Positions 7,967-19,654 of a DNA stretch of 64,000 nucleotides are shown piece after piece. The position numbers and the translations under genes are program-made. The first letter of the stretch is position 1, and the number at the start of each line of letters is the position of its first letter. The notes beneath the pieces were generated by a model. It did no database searches. It was not told the origin of the DNA and was given only the letters and a program-made list of their open reading frames with translations. Origin of the DNA: Paulinella micropora (lineage: Eukaryota; Cercozoa; Imbricatea; Euglyphida; Paulinellidae); contig WBZZ01006984.1 of assembly GCA_019918135.1 (NCBI GenBank), positions 127,501 through 191,500 on the forward strand, read 5' to 3'.

Positions 7967-9432
7967 CTGGCCAGAAAGTCGGTAGCCAGGACCAGCTGCA
8001 AGAACTCGAGGCTTAGATAGCGCAGCCACGTCTCTTTCTGTATACCTCGGGGCGGGGTTCGCTTAGCAAAAGAGACCGCACGTATTTTTGTTAGACCGAA
8101 ACGGCTAGAATCGTCTTCGTACAAGCTCAGAAAGCCCCCCTGCCATAAATATGATTCATCTACCTCGATTTCTCTTGCAGAATCAGCTGGGTACCAAAAG
8201 CGTGTTCTGACCGGCCACGAGGCCTTGGCTTCTTTCAGGTACATAAAAAGCGAGTAGAATGGGCCCACCTTGGGGCTCTCTAGGTCCGCCCACCACAGCG
8301 CACACGCCAGCAACCGAGTACGGGGCGGATGCGACACAGAGCCTAGGAGCCCCTTCCTTAGCCGGGCATGGGGGAGTTCGGGCAGGGATTGTGTACCTTG
8401 GCTTTTTTCTTCTACCCAAATCTGCACCTGAATCCAAGAACAGGTGTACACGGCCCAACAGCACACGCGGTTGCTAAAGTCTACCAAGTCGGTGACCCTC
8501 ACGGGTTCCTGTCGCAGACTGTTTCGTGTGTGCTCTAGGTAGGAACATTTCTGTGCTTGGGCCCGGGAATGCGGCTCAACCTTTAACGCCGCCAGCCGCT
8601 CGTGGTCAAAGTCGATGGGCCGGAATTCTTTGTTGTCGTCTAAGAGCAGGTTCCACTCCGCCAAGTCCCAGTACAGAATGCGGGCCTTCGCTAACGCACT
8701 TAGGAACAGCTTTACGTCCCTAAGCCAATTGTTCCAAATCTCGTCATCCTGCTCAAACGACGTCTGGGTTTGGTCGCTTGGTCGCTTGCCGGCGTAGGGC
8801 ATACAGAACCAGTATTCGAGTGCTCCGCCGTCGTCCGTCTCGACAGCCCACGCGCGTTCTATTCCTGGTACCAACCCGTTTGTGATTGTGTGCAAATGTG
8901 CCTGTACTCCCGCGTCCAGCAAGATTCCTTTGTCACCGGAGCGTTTGAAGACGTGCCACTGGCCCCTGTCCTCTGGAACGTCGTCGGGGAAAGCGACGAA
9001 GACATCTCCGTCTTTAAGCCATCTTTGGAGGCAGAGATCTTTAAACCTGCTAAAGTCTTTATCCTTGCAAGCTTTTGTTGGTAATGTTAGAACTGTGCCT
9101 TCTTTTTGGTACAGATCTGGCTCTTCGTCAGACAGTGCTGGCTCTTTATTGTCCCGTAAAGTATGTACGCAGTCTGTTTTTGGCCTCAGTGTAGAAGGTT
9201 GTTTTTTTTCCAGCACCTTATCCAGCTCAGACAACACCTTATCACTCTGGCCCCCGTTTTCGGCTAGCGTCTTTTTTAAGTGCTGCAGGCAATCTTGCAG
9301 GTCGCTGGGCCGGTGATGGCGCGCGCAGACAGCCGCGGCGGGGCTTGGTACCGACCTCTCTCGCGGTGGCTTTGCAACAGGTTGCCCCCCCGCCGGCGAC
9401 TGCGAGTGTTTGTGCTTTTTTTGGGGGGGCAT
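7963..9432 (-). CDS. Divergent protein-kinase-like protein
   Basis: 489 residues from the ATG at 9432; the frame is open a little further 5' but without another ATG. Residues 1-130 are low in complexity and basic. A kinase-like C-lobe follows. ILYWDLAEWNLLLDD (about 252-266) resembles the catalytic loop, with Asp256 and Asn261 in place of the usual HRD...N, and PIDFDHER (about 272-279) resembles the DFG metal-binding motif. EYWFCMPYAGKRP (about 206-218) fits a hinge. A glycine-rich loop is not obvious. It could phosphorylate protein or a small molecule, or be a pseudokinase. C7A7 homopolymers follow the start codon, and a C run lies 5' at about 9519-9530. An A-type element directly follows the stop. 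Confidence 0.6.
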   Translation of the reverse strand: MPPQKKHKHSQSPAGGQPVAKPPRERSVPSPAAAVCARHHRPSDLQDCLQHLKKTLAENGGQSDKVLSELDKVLEKKQPSTLRPKTDCVHTLRDNKEPALSDEEPDLYQKEGTVLTLPTKACKDKDFSRFKDLCLQRWLKDGDVFVAFPDDVPEDRGQWHVFKRSGDKGILLDAGVQAHLHTITNGLVPGIERAWAVETDDGGALEYWFCMPYAGKRPSDQTQTSFEQDDEIWNNWLRDVKLFLSALAKARILYWDLAEWNLLLDDNKEFRPIDFDHERLAALKVEPHSRAQAQKCSYLEHTRNSLRQEPVRVTDLVDFSNRVCCWAVYTCSWIQVQIWVEEKSQGTQSLPELPHARLRKGLLGSVSHPPRTRLLACALWWADLESPKVGPFYSLFMYLKEAKASWPVRTRFWYPADSAREIEVDESYLWQGGFLSLYEDDSSRFGLTKIRAVSFAKRTPPRGIQKETWLRYLSLEFLQLVLATDFLAS

Positions 9433-9456
9433 TTTTTTCACTTGTTTTCGAACCAA

Positions 9457-12400
9457 GCATAAGACAATCGAGCTTTAATTCAGCGTATTCTTTTTTTGCC
9501 CTTTCTTGGCGCGCCCTCTCCCCCCCCCCCTCCCTTTCCCCTGCCATTCCTTTGTGAACTGGACTTTTTCTCTTTCCCCTTTTTCGAATGCAATTCGTCG
9601 CCAAATTGTCTGTGTGTGATATGGTCGAAAAGGGCAATACTTCCGAGTTCTCCGACGTAACTTCCCCTTTTAGCTATATCAGGCTTCTAATTATTAACAG
9701 AGGAAAAGAAACAGCGAGGAGTGGGGCGCCAAGAACTACAAAAAAAGTCCACGCTGAATTAAAACTCGAAAAAATCTTGCACTAGCGCAGAAGCTACAAA
9801 CAAAATAAATACACGCAACGCCTCCACTAATCCCCCCCGGCCCCTTTTTCTTTTAGTTTTCAGTGCCAAAATCACAACTTTGTCATGGATTTTTTTAATT
9901 TTTTTTACACCGGCGAAGCGCGCCCCTGCCTCTTCACTCTACACGCGCAAACAAAGGACGAAAGGGGGGACGGGGTGGAAGCACATCCCGCCCCCCTTCT
10001 TTTTCTCTCCCCCTTTCTTCCTCCCCCCGTCTGTTCCCTTTGTTATCGGGCCAAATTCTTTTTCCTTTTTTCATATTTTTCTGACCTTGCGCACGGTGGC
10101 CGACCCATGGCACAAACAGGACGCCGCCGGGCCCGGCCGGGGCTCTTGTCCTCCTGGCACATTGACCAATGCCCATCCATCCGCCGCAGGGTCGTGCTGG
10201 AGCACGGTGTTACGCTCCTAGTTTTCAGTGCCCAAGTGTACGATCGTCGAGCTTTAAGTTAGCGTATTTTTTTTCGTACTCTCTTGACGTGGGCCGGCTG
10301 CTGCGGCAGCCCGAGGGTGCCGTTGCAAATGTCAAGTGCAATGCCCTGTCGAGCTTTAATTCAGCATCAATTCTCTCCATCTCCTAATTCTCAGTGCCAA
10401 GATTAAGACTTTGTCAGGGATTTTTTTGCGCTGATTTTTGTACACAGGCAAAGCGCGCCCCTGCCTTCCCTTCTCCCGCTCCCGCCCCCTTTTCATATTT
10501 TTCTGACCTTGCGCACGGTGGCCGAGCCATGGCACGGACAGGATGCAGTCGGGCCCGCCGGGGCTTTTGTCTTCCTAGCACATTGACCATCGCCCATTCA
10601 TTCGCCGCAGGGTCGTGATGGAGCACGGTGCCCTGCTCCTTGAGTCCCCCGGGCTCAGGGGGCTCAGAGGGGAGGAAGAAAGAAAGGGGGAGGGGGGGGG
10701 GGCGCCCCCCCCATCGGTGGGCTCCAAAAAAGTTTGCTTATTTTTGACCCCCGCTCTGAGGAGGGAGGGGGATGTGCCGCGTGCTGCCCTTTCTCTCTCC
10801 CAGCTGTCTGCCGGTCTCAGGGGGGTTTGCCTTCCTAGATTTCAATCCAATCCGATTTTTTTTTTAGATGCGTTTGCACACGCAAACAAGGGACGAGGGG
10901 GGGGAGGGGGAGGAGAAAGAGGAAAGGGGAAGAAGGGGGAGGGGAGTGATTCCCCCGCCCCCCTCCCTTCCCTCTGTTCCCGTTGCCCCCCCCCCCCCCC
11001 TTTCATTCCCCCCCCCCCCCCCGTTTGTTTCTTTGGTTGTCGAGCAAAAAAAATTCCGCAGATCTTTTCATATTTTTCATATTTTTTTTACCTTGCGCAC
11101 GGTGGCCGAGCCATGGCACGGACAGGACGCCGTCGGGTCCGGCCGGGGCCCTTGTCCACCTGCTACATTGACCACTGCCCGTCCATCCGCCGCAGGGCTG
11201 CGCTGGAGCACAGTGCGCAAGATCTGCGGAGATATCTGCGGAAATATGAAAAGTGGAAAAAAAAAATTTGGGATGCGTTTGCACGCGCAAACAAGGGACG
11301 AGGGGAGGGGGGGGTAGCAGGGGACGACGGGAACAGAGGGAAGGGAGGGGGGCGGGGGGGAGCACTCCCTTCCCCTTCTTCCCCCCTTCTTCTTTCTCCT
11401 CTCCCTCCCCCCCCCCCCCCCTTTCATTCCCCCCGTTTGTTTCTTTGGTTGTCGAGCAAAAAGAATTTCCGCAGATCTTTTCATATTTTTCTGACCCTGC
11501 GCAAGGTGGCCGAGTCATGGCGCGGACAGGACGCCGTCGGGATTGTGAGGCCCTTTCCCTCCTAGCCCAATGACCACCGCGCTATCCATCCGCCGCAGGG
11601 GGACAAGGGGGAACAGAGGGACGAAAGAGGGGACGGGGATGGAGAGCACACCCCGCCCCTTTCTGCACACGTTCTCAGTGCCAAGATTAAAATTTTTTCT
11701 TTTAGTAATTTCTTTTCGCACGATTTTTCTTGTACACCGGCAAAGCGCGCCCCTACCCTTCCCTTCCCTCTAGCTCCCGATCCTCAGACGAGGGACTACA
11801 CAATTCATACTCTCCCCCCTTCCCTCCTTTCATATTTTTCTGACATTGCGCACGGTGGCCGAGCTACGGCACGGACAGGGTACCGTCGTCGGGGTAGTGA
11901 GGCCCCTGTCCTCTTGGCACATTGACCACCGTCCATCCATTCGCCGCAGATCGTGCTGGAGCACGGTGCTTTGCTCTTAGTTTTCAGTGCCGAGTGTACG
12001 ACCGTCGAGCTTTAATTCAGCGTAAATTACGTTTTCTTGGAGCGGGAGCGGGAGAGGGGGCAGGGGCGCGCTTCGCCGGTGTACAAAAATCAGCGCAAAA
12101 AAAATCCAGGACAAAGTTGTAATCTTGGCACTGAGCTCAGGGGAGAGAGGAAGGGGCCGGGGGCGTCAAGAAAGTGCAAGAAAAGTCCACGCTGAATTAA
12201 AACTCGACAAGGCATTACGACTTGACAATTGAAACAGCACCCTCAGGCTGCCGCGGCATCCGGCCCACGTTATGTTGCTGCGGTAGCCTATGCTAGAACC
12301 CTAGCCGGCACCGTCTGTGCTCTGCTCGCGCGCAAGGTCAGAAAAATATGAAAAGATCTGAGGATTTTTTTTTGCCCGACAGCAAAGGGAACAGAGGGAG

Positions 12401-13330
12401 GAGGCAGGGGCGCGCTAAGAACGTACAAAAAAGAAATTAAAAAAAATCCCTGACAAAGCTTTAATACTGGACGGGGGAAAGCGCATCCCGCCCCCCTTCT
12501 CCCCCCCCTTTCTCTTCCTCCCTTCTCCCACGGGGGCAGTACTATTCGCCGCAGGGTCGTGCTGGGGGGCACGGTGCTCCGCTCCTAGTTTTCAGTGCTC
12601 AAGTGTACGACCGTCGAGTGGGCCGGCTGCTGCGACAGCCTGAGGGTGACGTTGCAAGTGTCAAGTGTAAGACTTTGTCGAGTTTTAATTCAGCGTAATT
12701 TTTCTTGCACTTTCTTGGCGCAGAAGCTACAAACAAAATAAAGACATGTAACGCTTCTACTAATCCCCCCCCCCCCCCCTATGCCGGGCGCCTTCCCCCC
12801 TTCACTCTTACTGACGCGGGGAAAAGATAGATTAATCCTCCTCGGCCCCTTCCTCTCTCTAGTTTTCAGTGCCAAGACTACAACTCTGTCATGGATTTTT
12901 TTAATTTTTTTGTACACAGGCGAAGCGCGCCCCTGCCCCCCCCCTCTCCCGCTCCGCTCCCGATTTTTAGACAGTGAGGGGGGGCCAAGCCGTAATATTT
13001 TGCGCCATCAAGAAAGTACCAAAAAGAAAGATACTTGTTCAGCCGGAGTCTCCACAAGGGGAAGGGGAGGGGGGGGGCGCCCGGCTTAGTCGAGTCGTTT
13101 CATATTTTTTTTGGTAGCTTCTGCGCTCTCTCCCTCCCCCCTTGCCCTTCCCCTGTTCTTTGAGCCCCCCGGGCTCAGGGGGCTCAAAGGGGAAGGAAGA
13201 GGGAAAAAGGGGGGGAAGGGGCGCCCCCCCTCCCCTGTGGGCTCCCAAAAAAAGTTTTTTATTTTTGCTTTTTCTCTCTTCCCCCTCGTTCCCTCTTATC
13301 TCTCCTGGAGCGGACGAGGGGAGAGCTCGC
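9457..13330. repeat. Repeat array I
   Basis: About 3.9 kb with no supportable gene. It consists of A elements, B elements, M modules (copies near 10080, 10500, 11090, 11490, 11840, and an inverted one near 12340), a CCGGGCTCAGGGGGCTCA block near 10650 and 13165, a GCAGAAGCTACAAACAAAAT block near 9787 and 12720, and purine/pyrimidine tracts. Open frames cross it in all directions because stop codons are rare in these modules. Frames are not conserved between copies. Confidence 0.85.
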
Positions 13331-13337
13331 CGTTCTT

Positions 13338-14659
13338 CTAGCGCTGAACTCTTAGCTGATGCAGCTCGAGAGCTTGCGCCAGGCGCTCGACTCCTGTGTT
13401 TGTGACTTGCAACGCTTTGCCTAGCTCTAGCGATCTCAGATCCGCCAGCTGTTCCAAATGGATAAGCCCCCCGTCAGTCACCTCACAACAAGTCCCGAGG
13501 CGCAGCTCGCACAGGCCCTTGAACCGCGATAGGTGCTTCAGCGTGTCGTCGTTGATGCTTACGTTAGGTAGTTGCAGCCGCCGGAGATCCTTGGCCATGG
13601 GCATTTGTGTGAGCCACGTGCCACGGGGGGCAAGGCCCCCGAGCCCCCCTTCAGCCCGCGCCAGCGGGCTGACAGTGATTGCAACCAGTAGTCACTCAGG
13701 TACCCAGCGTCGGCGAGTTCTAAATGTGTGAGTCCTGGTGGCAGCTTGTACGGGTCCGTGAGACAGTTGAGATCGCGACACTTCAGTCGCGAGAGCTTGG
13801 GCAGAGCGGCAAGGTTCGTCGGGGATACGTGCATGCCGCAATGCGAAACCTCAAGCTCCTCCAGCTCTGGCAGCGCACTGCAGAGCTCGTTGAGGGAGGT
13901 GCGGTTGACGCCCTGAAAGTGGCGCAGACGGAGCCCCTGCAGACCAGGCAATGTTTGGATTTGGGCCAGCCAAGGAAGATCATCATGTATAGTTTGCTCG
14001 ATCTCCAAGTTCAGCAGCCCCGGCGCAAGTTTCAGCAGCCTCGTAAACCCGCTCAACCCAAGTGCGCAGCGGCGCAGGGCCAGTCGCTGCAACGAGGTCG
14101 GTAGGCGGGACACTTTGTCTCCGTACAAGCAGTAACACCGTCTCAGTTCGAGTGTGTGGACCGAGGCGGGCAGCTGGGACAAAATCTCGTCATCCAGGTG
14201 TCCTTTATGGATTGAGACTACGGACAAGGGCGGATTTCCCGCAAGCAGTGCCAGAAGCTTGTCTTTGGTTAAGTCGTCGCCGCTGGCCTTCAGTCGCTGT
14301 GGTCTAAGCTGGCTCAGTAAATTGTTAGAGGGAACGTTTGTCTTTGTGTCGGCCGCCAGGGCTAGCGAGCAGCAGAACCCCCCGGCCGCGAGAAAAGCGC
14401 GCCCCGCCGGAGAAGACAAGAAATGGCCATGGCTGCGGAGTCTGAGATCAAGCTCCAACACATTGCTTAGGCTCTGCCAGAAATGTCGCTTTTGCATGAT
14501 AGACGCCCAGAGTTTGCAAACCCTGAACGCCGTGCGCAAACTCGCGGGCTCTCCGAGAAAGACCAGCACGACAGACCACATTGCTGGATCAACATCCAAC
14601 CAACCCCAGCCCGATGCGCGCAGGCACAACCGCTTCCGGGGGGATCGTGTGAATGGCAT
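13338..14659 (-). pseudogene. Leucine-rich-repeat protein, possibly F-box type, interrupted
   Basis: The first frame (13559-14659 from its first ATG) starts MPFTRSPRKRL. An F-box-like segment follows (WSVVLVFLGEPASLRTAFRVC), and then leucine-rich repeats, with consensus-like units such as LPELEELEVSHCGM and LTHLELADAG. The frame then runs into about 15 low-quality codons and a stop. The repeats resume in another frame (13338-13604: DLRRLQLPNVSINDD, LCELRLGTCCEVTDGG). The junction is a hairpin-rich insertion at about 13617-13672. The intact protein would be a ligand-binding solenoid, and F-box/LRR proteins recruit substrates to SCF ubiquitin ligases. An intact relative lies at 33815-34978. Confidence 0.75.
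13617..13672. mobile_element. Short hairpin-forming insertion inside the LRR gene
   Basis: Contains GGGGGGCAAGGCCCCC, GAGCCCCCC and AGCCCGCGCCAGCGGGCT, the last a perfect 7-bp stem. It sits exactly where the leucine-rich-repeat frame is lost. Composition resembles the G/C palindromes found 5' of genes. I infer insertion of a small palindromic element; slippage is an alternative. Confidence 0.55.
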
Positions 14660-14796
14660 TGGCGGTGCTTCACGAGCGAGGGCTAAAGAAAAAAGAACGG
14701 CAGAGCCACGTGGCACAACAGAAAATCGCAAAGGTGATACGTTGTGTCTACAAAGCACAGAACTGCTGATTTAAGCTTTTTAAACGTCAGTTAGCG

Positions 14797-14880
14797 AGTG
14801 GGGGGGTGGCGCCCCCCCCCACCCCTCTACTGCAGAGCCGGGCCCGAGGAATGGGGAGGGGGCGCCCCCCCCCTCCCCAA
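14797..14880. repeat. Two G-run/C-run palindromes 5' of the LRR gene
   Basis: GGGGGGGTGGCGCCCCCC near 14799-14819 and GGGAGGGGGCGCCCCCCC near 14853-14873, separated by unique sequence. They lie about 140-210 bp 5' of the minus-strand LRR start and 115-190 bp 5' of the plus-strand fragment starting at 14989. Confidence 0.65.
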
Positions 14881-14988
14881 CGCCACGTGTGCGGCTTTGT
14901 ATGTCGGCTCCTTTTTGGTGAGGCGAGGTACGGCTTTGTCTGTCACACGCACAAAAAAAAAGAAACGCTAGCTGACCAACAGCAAACC

Positions 14989-15284
14989 ATGAGCACCACC
15001 ACTTCTACCAGCACGAGCCAGGCCGACCAGACGGAACGCCGGCCTGCCCCTGCCTCCGGGGATAGCTTTTCCTAGGAAGAAAGCACGCCTGCAAGCTGAG
15101 CGTGCGCAACCCGCTACCAGGCCTGTGCTGGCGGAATCCGACCTAATGCTAATTACGCGTGGGCCGGACCCCGTCAACCGCGCTTTCTGTGCCCAGCGCC
15201 GCAGGTACCGGGCCTGTTGGGAGGCGTCCGCGGGCACAGAAGCTAAGGTCGCAGCCTTAGGCCAACGAGTTCGAGAGGTTAGTG
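14989..15284 (+). pseudogene. 5' fragment of a gene, frameshifted and cut by a repeat
   Basis: An ATG at 14989 opens a Ser/Thr-rich N-terminus (MSTTTSTSTSQADQ). After about 24 codons, near the CCTCCGGGG at 15054-15062, the coding pattern moves to another frame (PRKKARLQAERAQPATRP..., then FCAQRRRYRACWEASAG). It is basic and helix-rich, like a DNA-binding leader. Around 15285 the sequence changes abruptly into an inverted A element (GCTAAGAATGTACAAAAAAG). The rest of the gene is absent. It looks like a gene truncated by repeat insertion. Confidence 0.5.
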
Positions 15285-17020
15285 CGCTAAGAATGTACAA
15301 AAAAGAAATAATAAAAGAAATCCTTGACAAAGTTTTTAATTTTGGCACTGAGAACTAAGAGAGGGAGAAAGTCCAAACAAGTTTTTCTAAAAGGCCCTTT
15401 TTCATTACGAACACGCGTCGAGATCCACCCTACCTCCGGACGGCACAATTTGGCGCCAAATTTAGCTGGGGCCTTTCCGGAGGCTCAAGGAGCAGGAGTG
15501 AGGGGAGGGGAAGGGCGCAGAAGCTGCAAAAGAAATAAATACATGCAACGCCTCCACAGGTCGGCCTCCCCTCTGTTCATATCCCCGCGGACCCTGCGCA
15601 CAGTGGCCGAGCTATGGCACGGACAGGATGCCGTCGGGATTATTAAACTCTTATCCTCCTAGCACATTGACCACGGGGGCAGTACCATTCGCGCAGGGTC
15701 GTGCTGGAGCACGGTCCTCCGCTCCTAGTTTTCAGTGCTCAAGTGTACGACCGTCGAGTGGGCCGGATGCTGCGGCAGCCTGAGAGTGCCTTTGCAAGTG
15801 TCAAGTGTAAGACTTTGTCGAGTTTTAATTCAGCGTGGACTTTTCTTGCACCGGCGAAGCGCCCTGCTCCCCCTGTCCCTTCCCTTTCCTCTCCTCTTCT
15901 CCCCCCCCCCCCCCCCCGTCCGCTCCCTTTGTTGTTGGGCAATTTTTTTTTCCTTTTTTCATATTTTTCTGATATTGCGCACGGTGGCCGAGCCATGGCG
16001 TGGACAAGACGCCGTCGGGGCCGGCCGGGGCTCTTGTCCTGGCACATAAACCACCACCCATCCATCCGCCACAGGGTCGTACTGGAGCACGGTGCTCCGC
16101 TCCTAGTTCCCAGTGCCCCAAATGTAAGACCGTCGAGCTTTAATTCAAGCGTATTCTTTTTCGCACTCTCTTGGCACGCGAATAGAGCACAGACGGTGCC
16201 GGCCAGGGTTCATGGCTCGGGCTACCGCAGCAACATGACATGGGCCGGATGTCGTTGCAAGTGTCAAGTGTAATGCCTTGTCGAGTGTTAATTTCAGCAT
16301 GGACTTTTCTTACACTTTCTTTGCGCCCCCCTGCCTCTTCTCCTCCCTTTTGAGCGCAGGGGGCTCAAGGAGCAGGGGAGGGGAAAGAAGAAGGGTGAAT
16401 GGCGCAGAAGCTACAAACAAAATAAATACATGCAACGCCTCCACTAACCCCCCCCCCCCCCCTATGCCGGGCGCCTTTCCCCTTTCCCTCTTACTGACGG
16501 GGGGTAGAGATAGATTAAATCCTCCCCGGCAGTGCCAAGAGTACAAATTTGTCACGGATTTTTTTTGGCGCTGATTTTTGTACACCGGCGAAGCGCGCCC
16601 CTGCCCTCCCGATTCTCAGACAGTGAGAAAGGGGCGGGTAGAAGCACATCCCCCTTCTTCTCCCCCTTTCTCCCCCCCCCCCTTCTTCCCTTCCCCCCGT
16701 CTGTTCCCTTTGTTGTCGGGCAAAAAAAATTTCCGCAGATCTTTGCATATTTTTCTGACCTTGCGCACGGTGGCTGAGCCATGGCACGGACAGGATGCCG
16801 TCAGGCCGGCCGGGGTTTTTGTCTTTCTAGCACATTGACCACCGCCCATTCATTCGCCGCAGGGTCGTGATGGAGCACGGTGCCCTGCTCCTAGTTTTCA
16901 GTGCCCCCATGTAAGACCGTCGAGCTTTAATTCAGCGCATTCTTTTTCGTACTCTCTTGGCGCCCCTACTCCCCCCCCCCCCCTTCTCTCCCGCTCCCGA
17001 TTTCCCCTTCCCCTGCTCCT

Positions 17021-17245
17021 TGAGCGCCCCGGGCTCAGGGGCTCAGGGAGGGAAGAAAGAAAGGGGTAGGGGGGGGAGCGCCCCCCCCCATCGGTAGGCT
17101 CCAAAAAAGTTTACTTATTTTTGCCCCCCGCTCTGAGGAGGGAAGGGGATGTGCCGCGTGCTGCCCTTTCTCTCTCCCAGCTGTCTACCTGTCTCAGGGG
17201 GTTTGCCTTCCTAGATTTCAATCCAATCCGATTTTTTTTTGGGAT
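17021..17245 (+). repeat. G module, representative copy
   Basis: Order of blocks: CTCCTTGAGC, the GGGCTCAGGGGCTCA palindrome region, AGAAAGAAAGG, a G-run/GCG/C-run palindrome, TCCAAAAAAGTTTACTTA, GCTCTGAGGAGGGA, GATGTGCCGCGTGCTGCCCT, CTCTCTCCCAGCTGTCT, TTCAATCCAATCCGATTTTT. Other copies lie near 10640, 19735, 25612, 28045, 36025 and 38190, with partial ones near 13160, 33435 and 46170. Confidence 0.75.
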
Positions 17246-19654
17246 GCGTTTGCACGCGCAAACAAGGGACGAGGGGAGGGAGGGGGAGGAGAAAGAGGAA
17301 GGGGGAAGAAGGGGGAGGGGAGTGATTCCCCCGCCCCCCTCCCTTCCCTCTGTTCCCGTCGCCCCCCCCCCCCCCCCTTTCATTCCCCCCCCCCCCGTTT
17401 GTTTCTCTGGTTGTCGTGCAAAAAAAATTTTCCGCAGATCTTTTCATATTTTTCATATTTTTCCGACCTTGCGCACGGTGGCCGAGCCATGGCACGGACA
17501 GGACGCCGTCGGGTCCGGCCGGGGCTCTTGTCCACCTGCTACATTGACCACCGCCCGTCCATCCACCGCAGGGCTGCGCTGGAGCACAGTGCGCAAGATG
17601 TAAAAAATAGGAAAAATATAAAAGTGGAAAAAAAATTTTTTTTGGGATGCGTTTGCACGCACAAACAAGGGACGAGGGGGGGGGGGTAGCAGGGGACGAC
17701 GGGAACAGAGGAGAGGGAGGGGGGCGGGGGGGGAGCACTCCCCTGCCCCTTCTTCCCCCCTTCCTCTTTCTCCTCTCCCTCCCTTCCTCCCCCTTTCATT
17801 CCCCCCGTCTGTTCCCTTTGTTGTCAGGCAAAACAAATTTCCGCAGATCTTTTCATATTTTTCTGATCTTGAGCGCGGTGGCCGAGTCCTGGCACAGACA
17901 GGACGCCGTCGGGGTAGTGAGGTCCTTGTCCTCCTAGCACATTGACCGCCGCCCATCCATCCGCCGCAGGGTCGTGCCGGAGCACTGTGCGCAAGATCTG
18001 CGGAAATATCTGCTGGAATATGAAAAGTGGAAAAGAAAATTTTTTTCGGAACGCGTTTGCACGCGCAAACAAGGGACGACGGGAGGGGGGAAGCACACCC
18101 CGCCCCTCCCTGTACACGTTCTCAGACGGGGGGCAAGACAGATCGTTCTTAATCCTCCCCCGCCCCTTCCCGCTCCCTCTCTTAGTTCTCAGTGCCAAGA
18201 TTAAAATTTTGTCAGTATTTTTTTTCATCAATTTGTTATTGTACACCGGCGAAGCGCGCCCCTACCCTCCCCTTTCCTCTCCCGCTCCCGATCCTCAGAC
18301 GGGGGACTAGACAATTTGTGCTCTCCCTCTGCCCTTTCCTCTCTTAGCTTTCAGTGCCGAAGATTAAAACTTTGTCAATGATTCCTTTTTATTAATTTTT
18401 TTTTTACATTCTTAGCGCCCCCCCCCCTCCTTTCATATTTTTCTGACCTTGCGCACGGTGGCCGAGCTATGGCACGGACAGGACGCCGTCAAGCTTTAAT
18501 TCAGCGTATTCCTTTTTGCACTCTCTTGGCGCGAGAGCAGAAGCACAGACGGTGCCAGCCAGGGTTTTAACATAGGCTTACCGCAGAAACATGACGTGGG
18601 CCGGATGCTGCGGCAGCCTGAGGGTGCCGTTGCAAGTGTCAAGTGTGATGCTTTGTCGAGTTTTAATTCAGCGTGGACTTTTCTTGCAGTTTCTTGGCGC
18701 CCCTTTTCCGCAGATCTTGCAGAGGGAAGAGGCAGGGGCGCGCTAAAAACGTACAAAAAAGAAATTAAAAAATATCCCTGACAAAGCTTTAAAATTGGAC
18801 GGAAAAGAAGCGCATCCCGCCCCCTTCTTCTCCCTCTTTCTCTTGCTCTCTTCCCGCATCCCCCCGTTTGTTCCCTTTGTTGTTGGGCAAAAAAAAAATT
18901 TTCCACTGCATATTTTTCTGACCTTGCGCACAGTGGCCGAGCCATGGCACTGGCAGGGCGCCGTCGGGGTAATGAGAGCTTTTGTCCTCCTAGCGCATTG
19001 ACCACGAGGACAGTGCCATCCGCCACAGGGTCGTGCTGGGGCACGGTGCTCCGCTCATAGTTTTTAGTGCTCAAGTGTACGACCGTCGAGTTTTAATTCC
19101 GCGTGGACTTTTCTTACACTTTATTGGCGCCTTATCCTCCCTGCCCTTTCCCTTTCCTTCTCTCTCTCTCTCTCTCTCTTGGTTCTTAGTGCCAAGATTA
19201 AAGCTTTGTCAGAGATTTTTCTTGTATATTCTTAGCGCGCCCCTACCCCTCTCTCTTCCCTCTCCCACTCCCTGTTCTCGAATGGAGACTAAGACAATTC
19301 GTGCTCTCCCCCTCCCCCCCCCCCCCCCCCCCCCCCCCTCTGCCGGACGCCTTTCTGCTTACTGACCGGGAAGAAGGAGACGGGGAGAAGCACATTCCCG
19401 TCCCCTTCTTCCTTTCCCCCGTCTGTTCTCTTTGTTGTTAAGCAAAATTCTTTTTCCTCTTTTCATATTTTTCTGGCCTTGCGCACGGTGGCCTATCTAT
19501 GACACGGACAGGACGTGGTCGGGGGGTAAGTGTGGGGCCCTTGTCCCCCTGGCACATTGACCATAGGAGCAGTACAATCCGCCGCAGGGTCGTGCTGGTG
19601 CACGGCGCCCTGCTCCTAGTTTTTAGTGCTTCAATGTAAGACCGTCGAGCTTTA

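Noticed and set aside
10615..11565. Long plus-strand open frame of about 316 codons within array I
   Set aside because: It runs through G module, purine tract and M modules. The same modules elsewhere are read in other frames and contain stops. Low-complexity Gly/Pro/Arg/Ser content has no conserved pattern.
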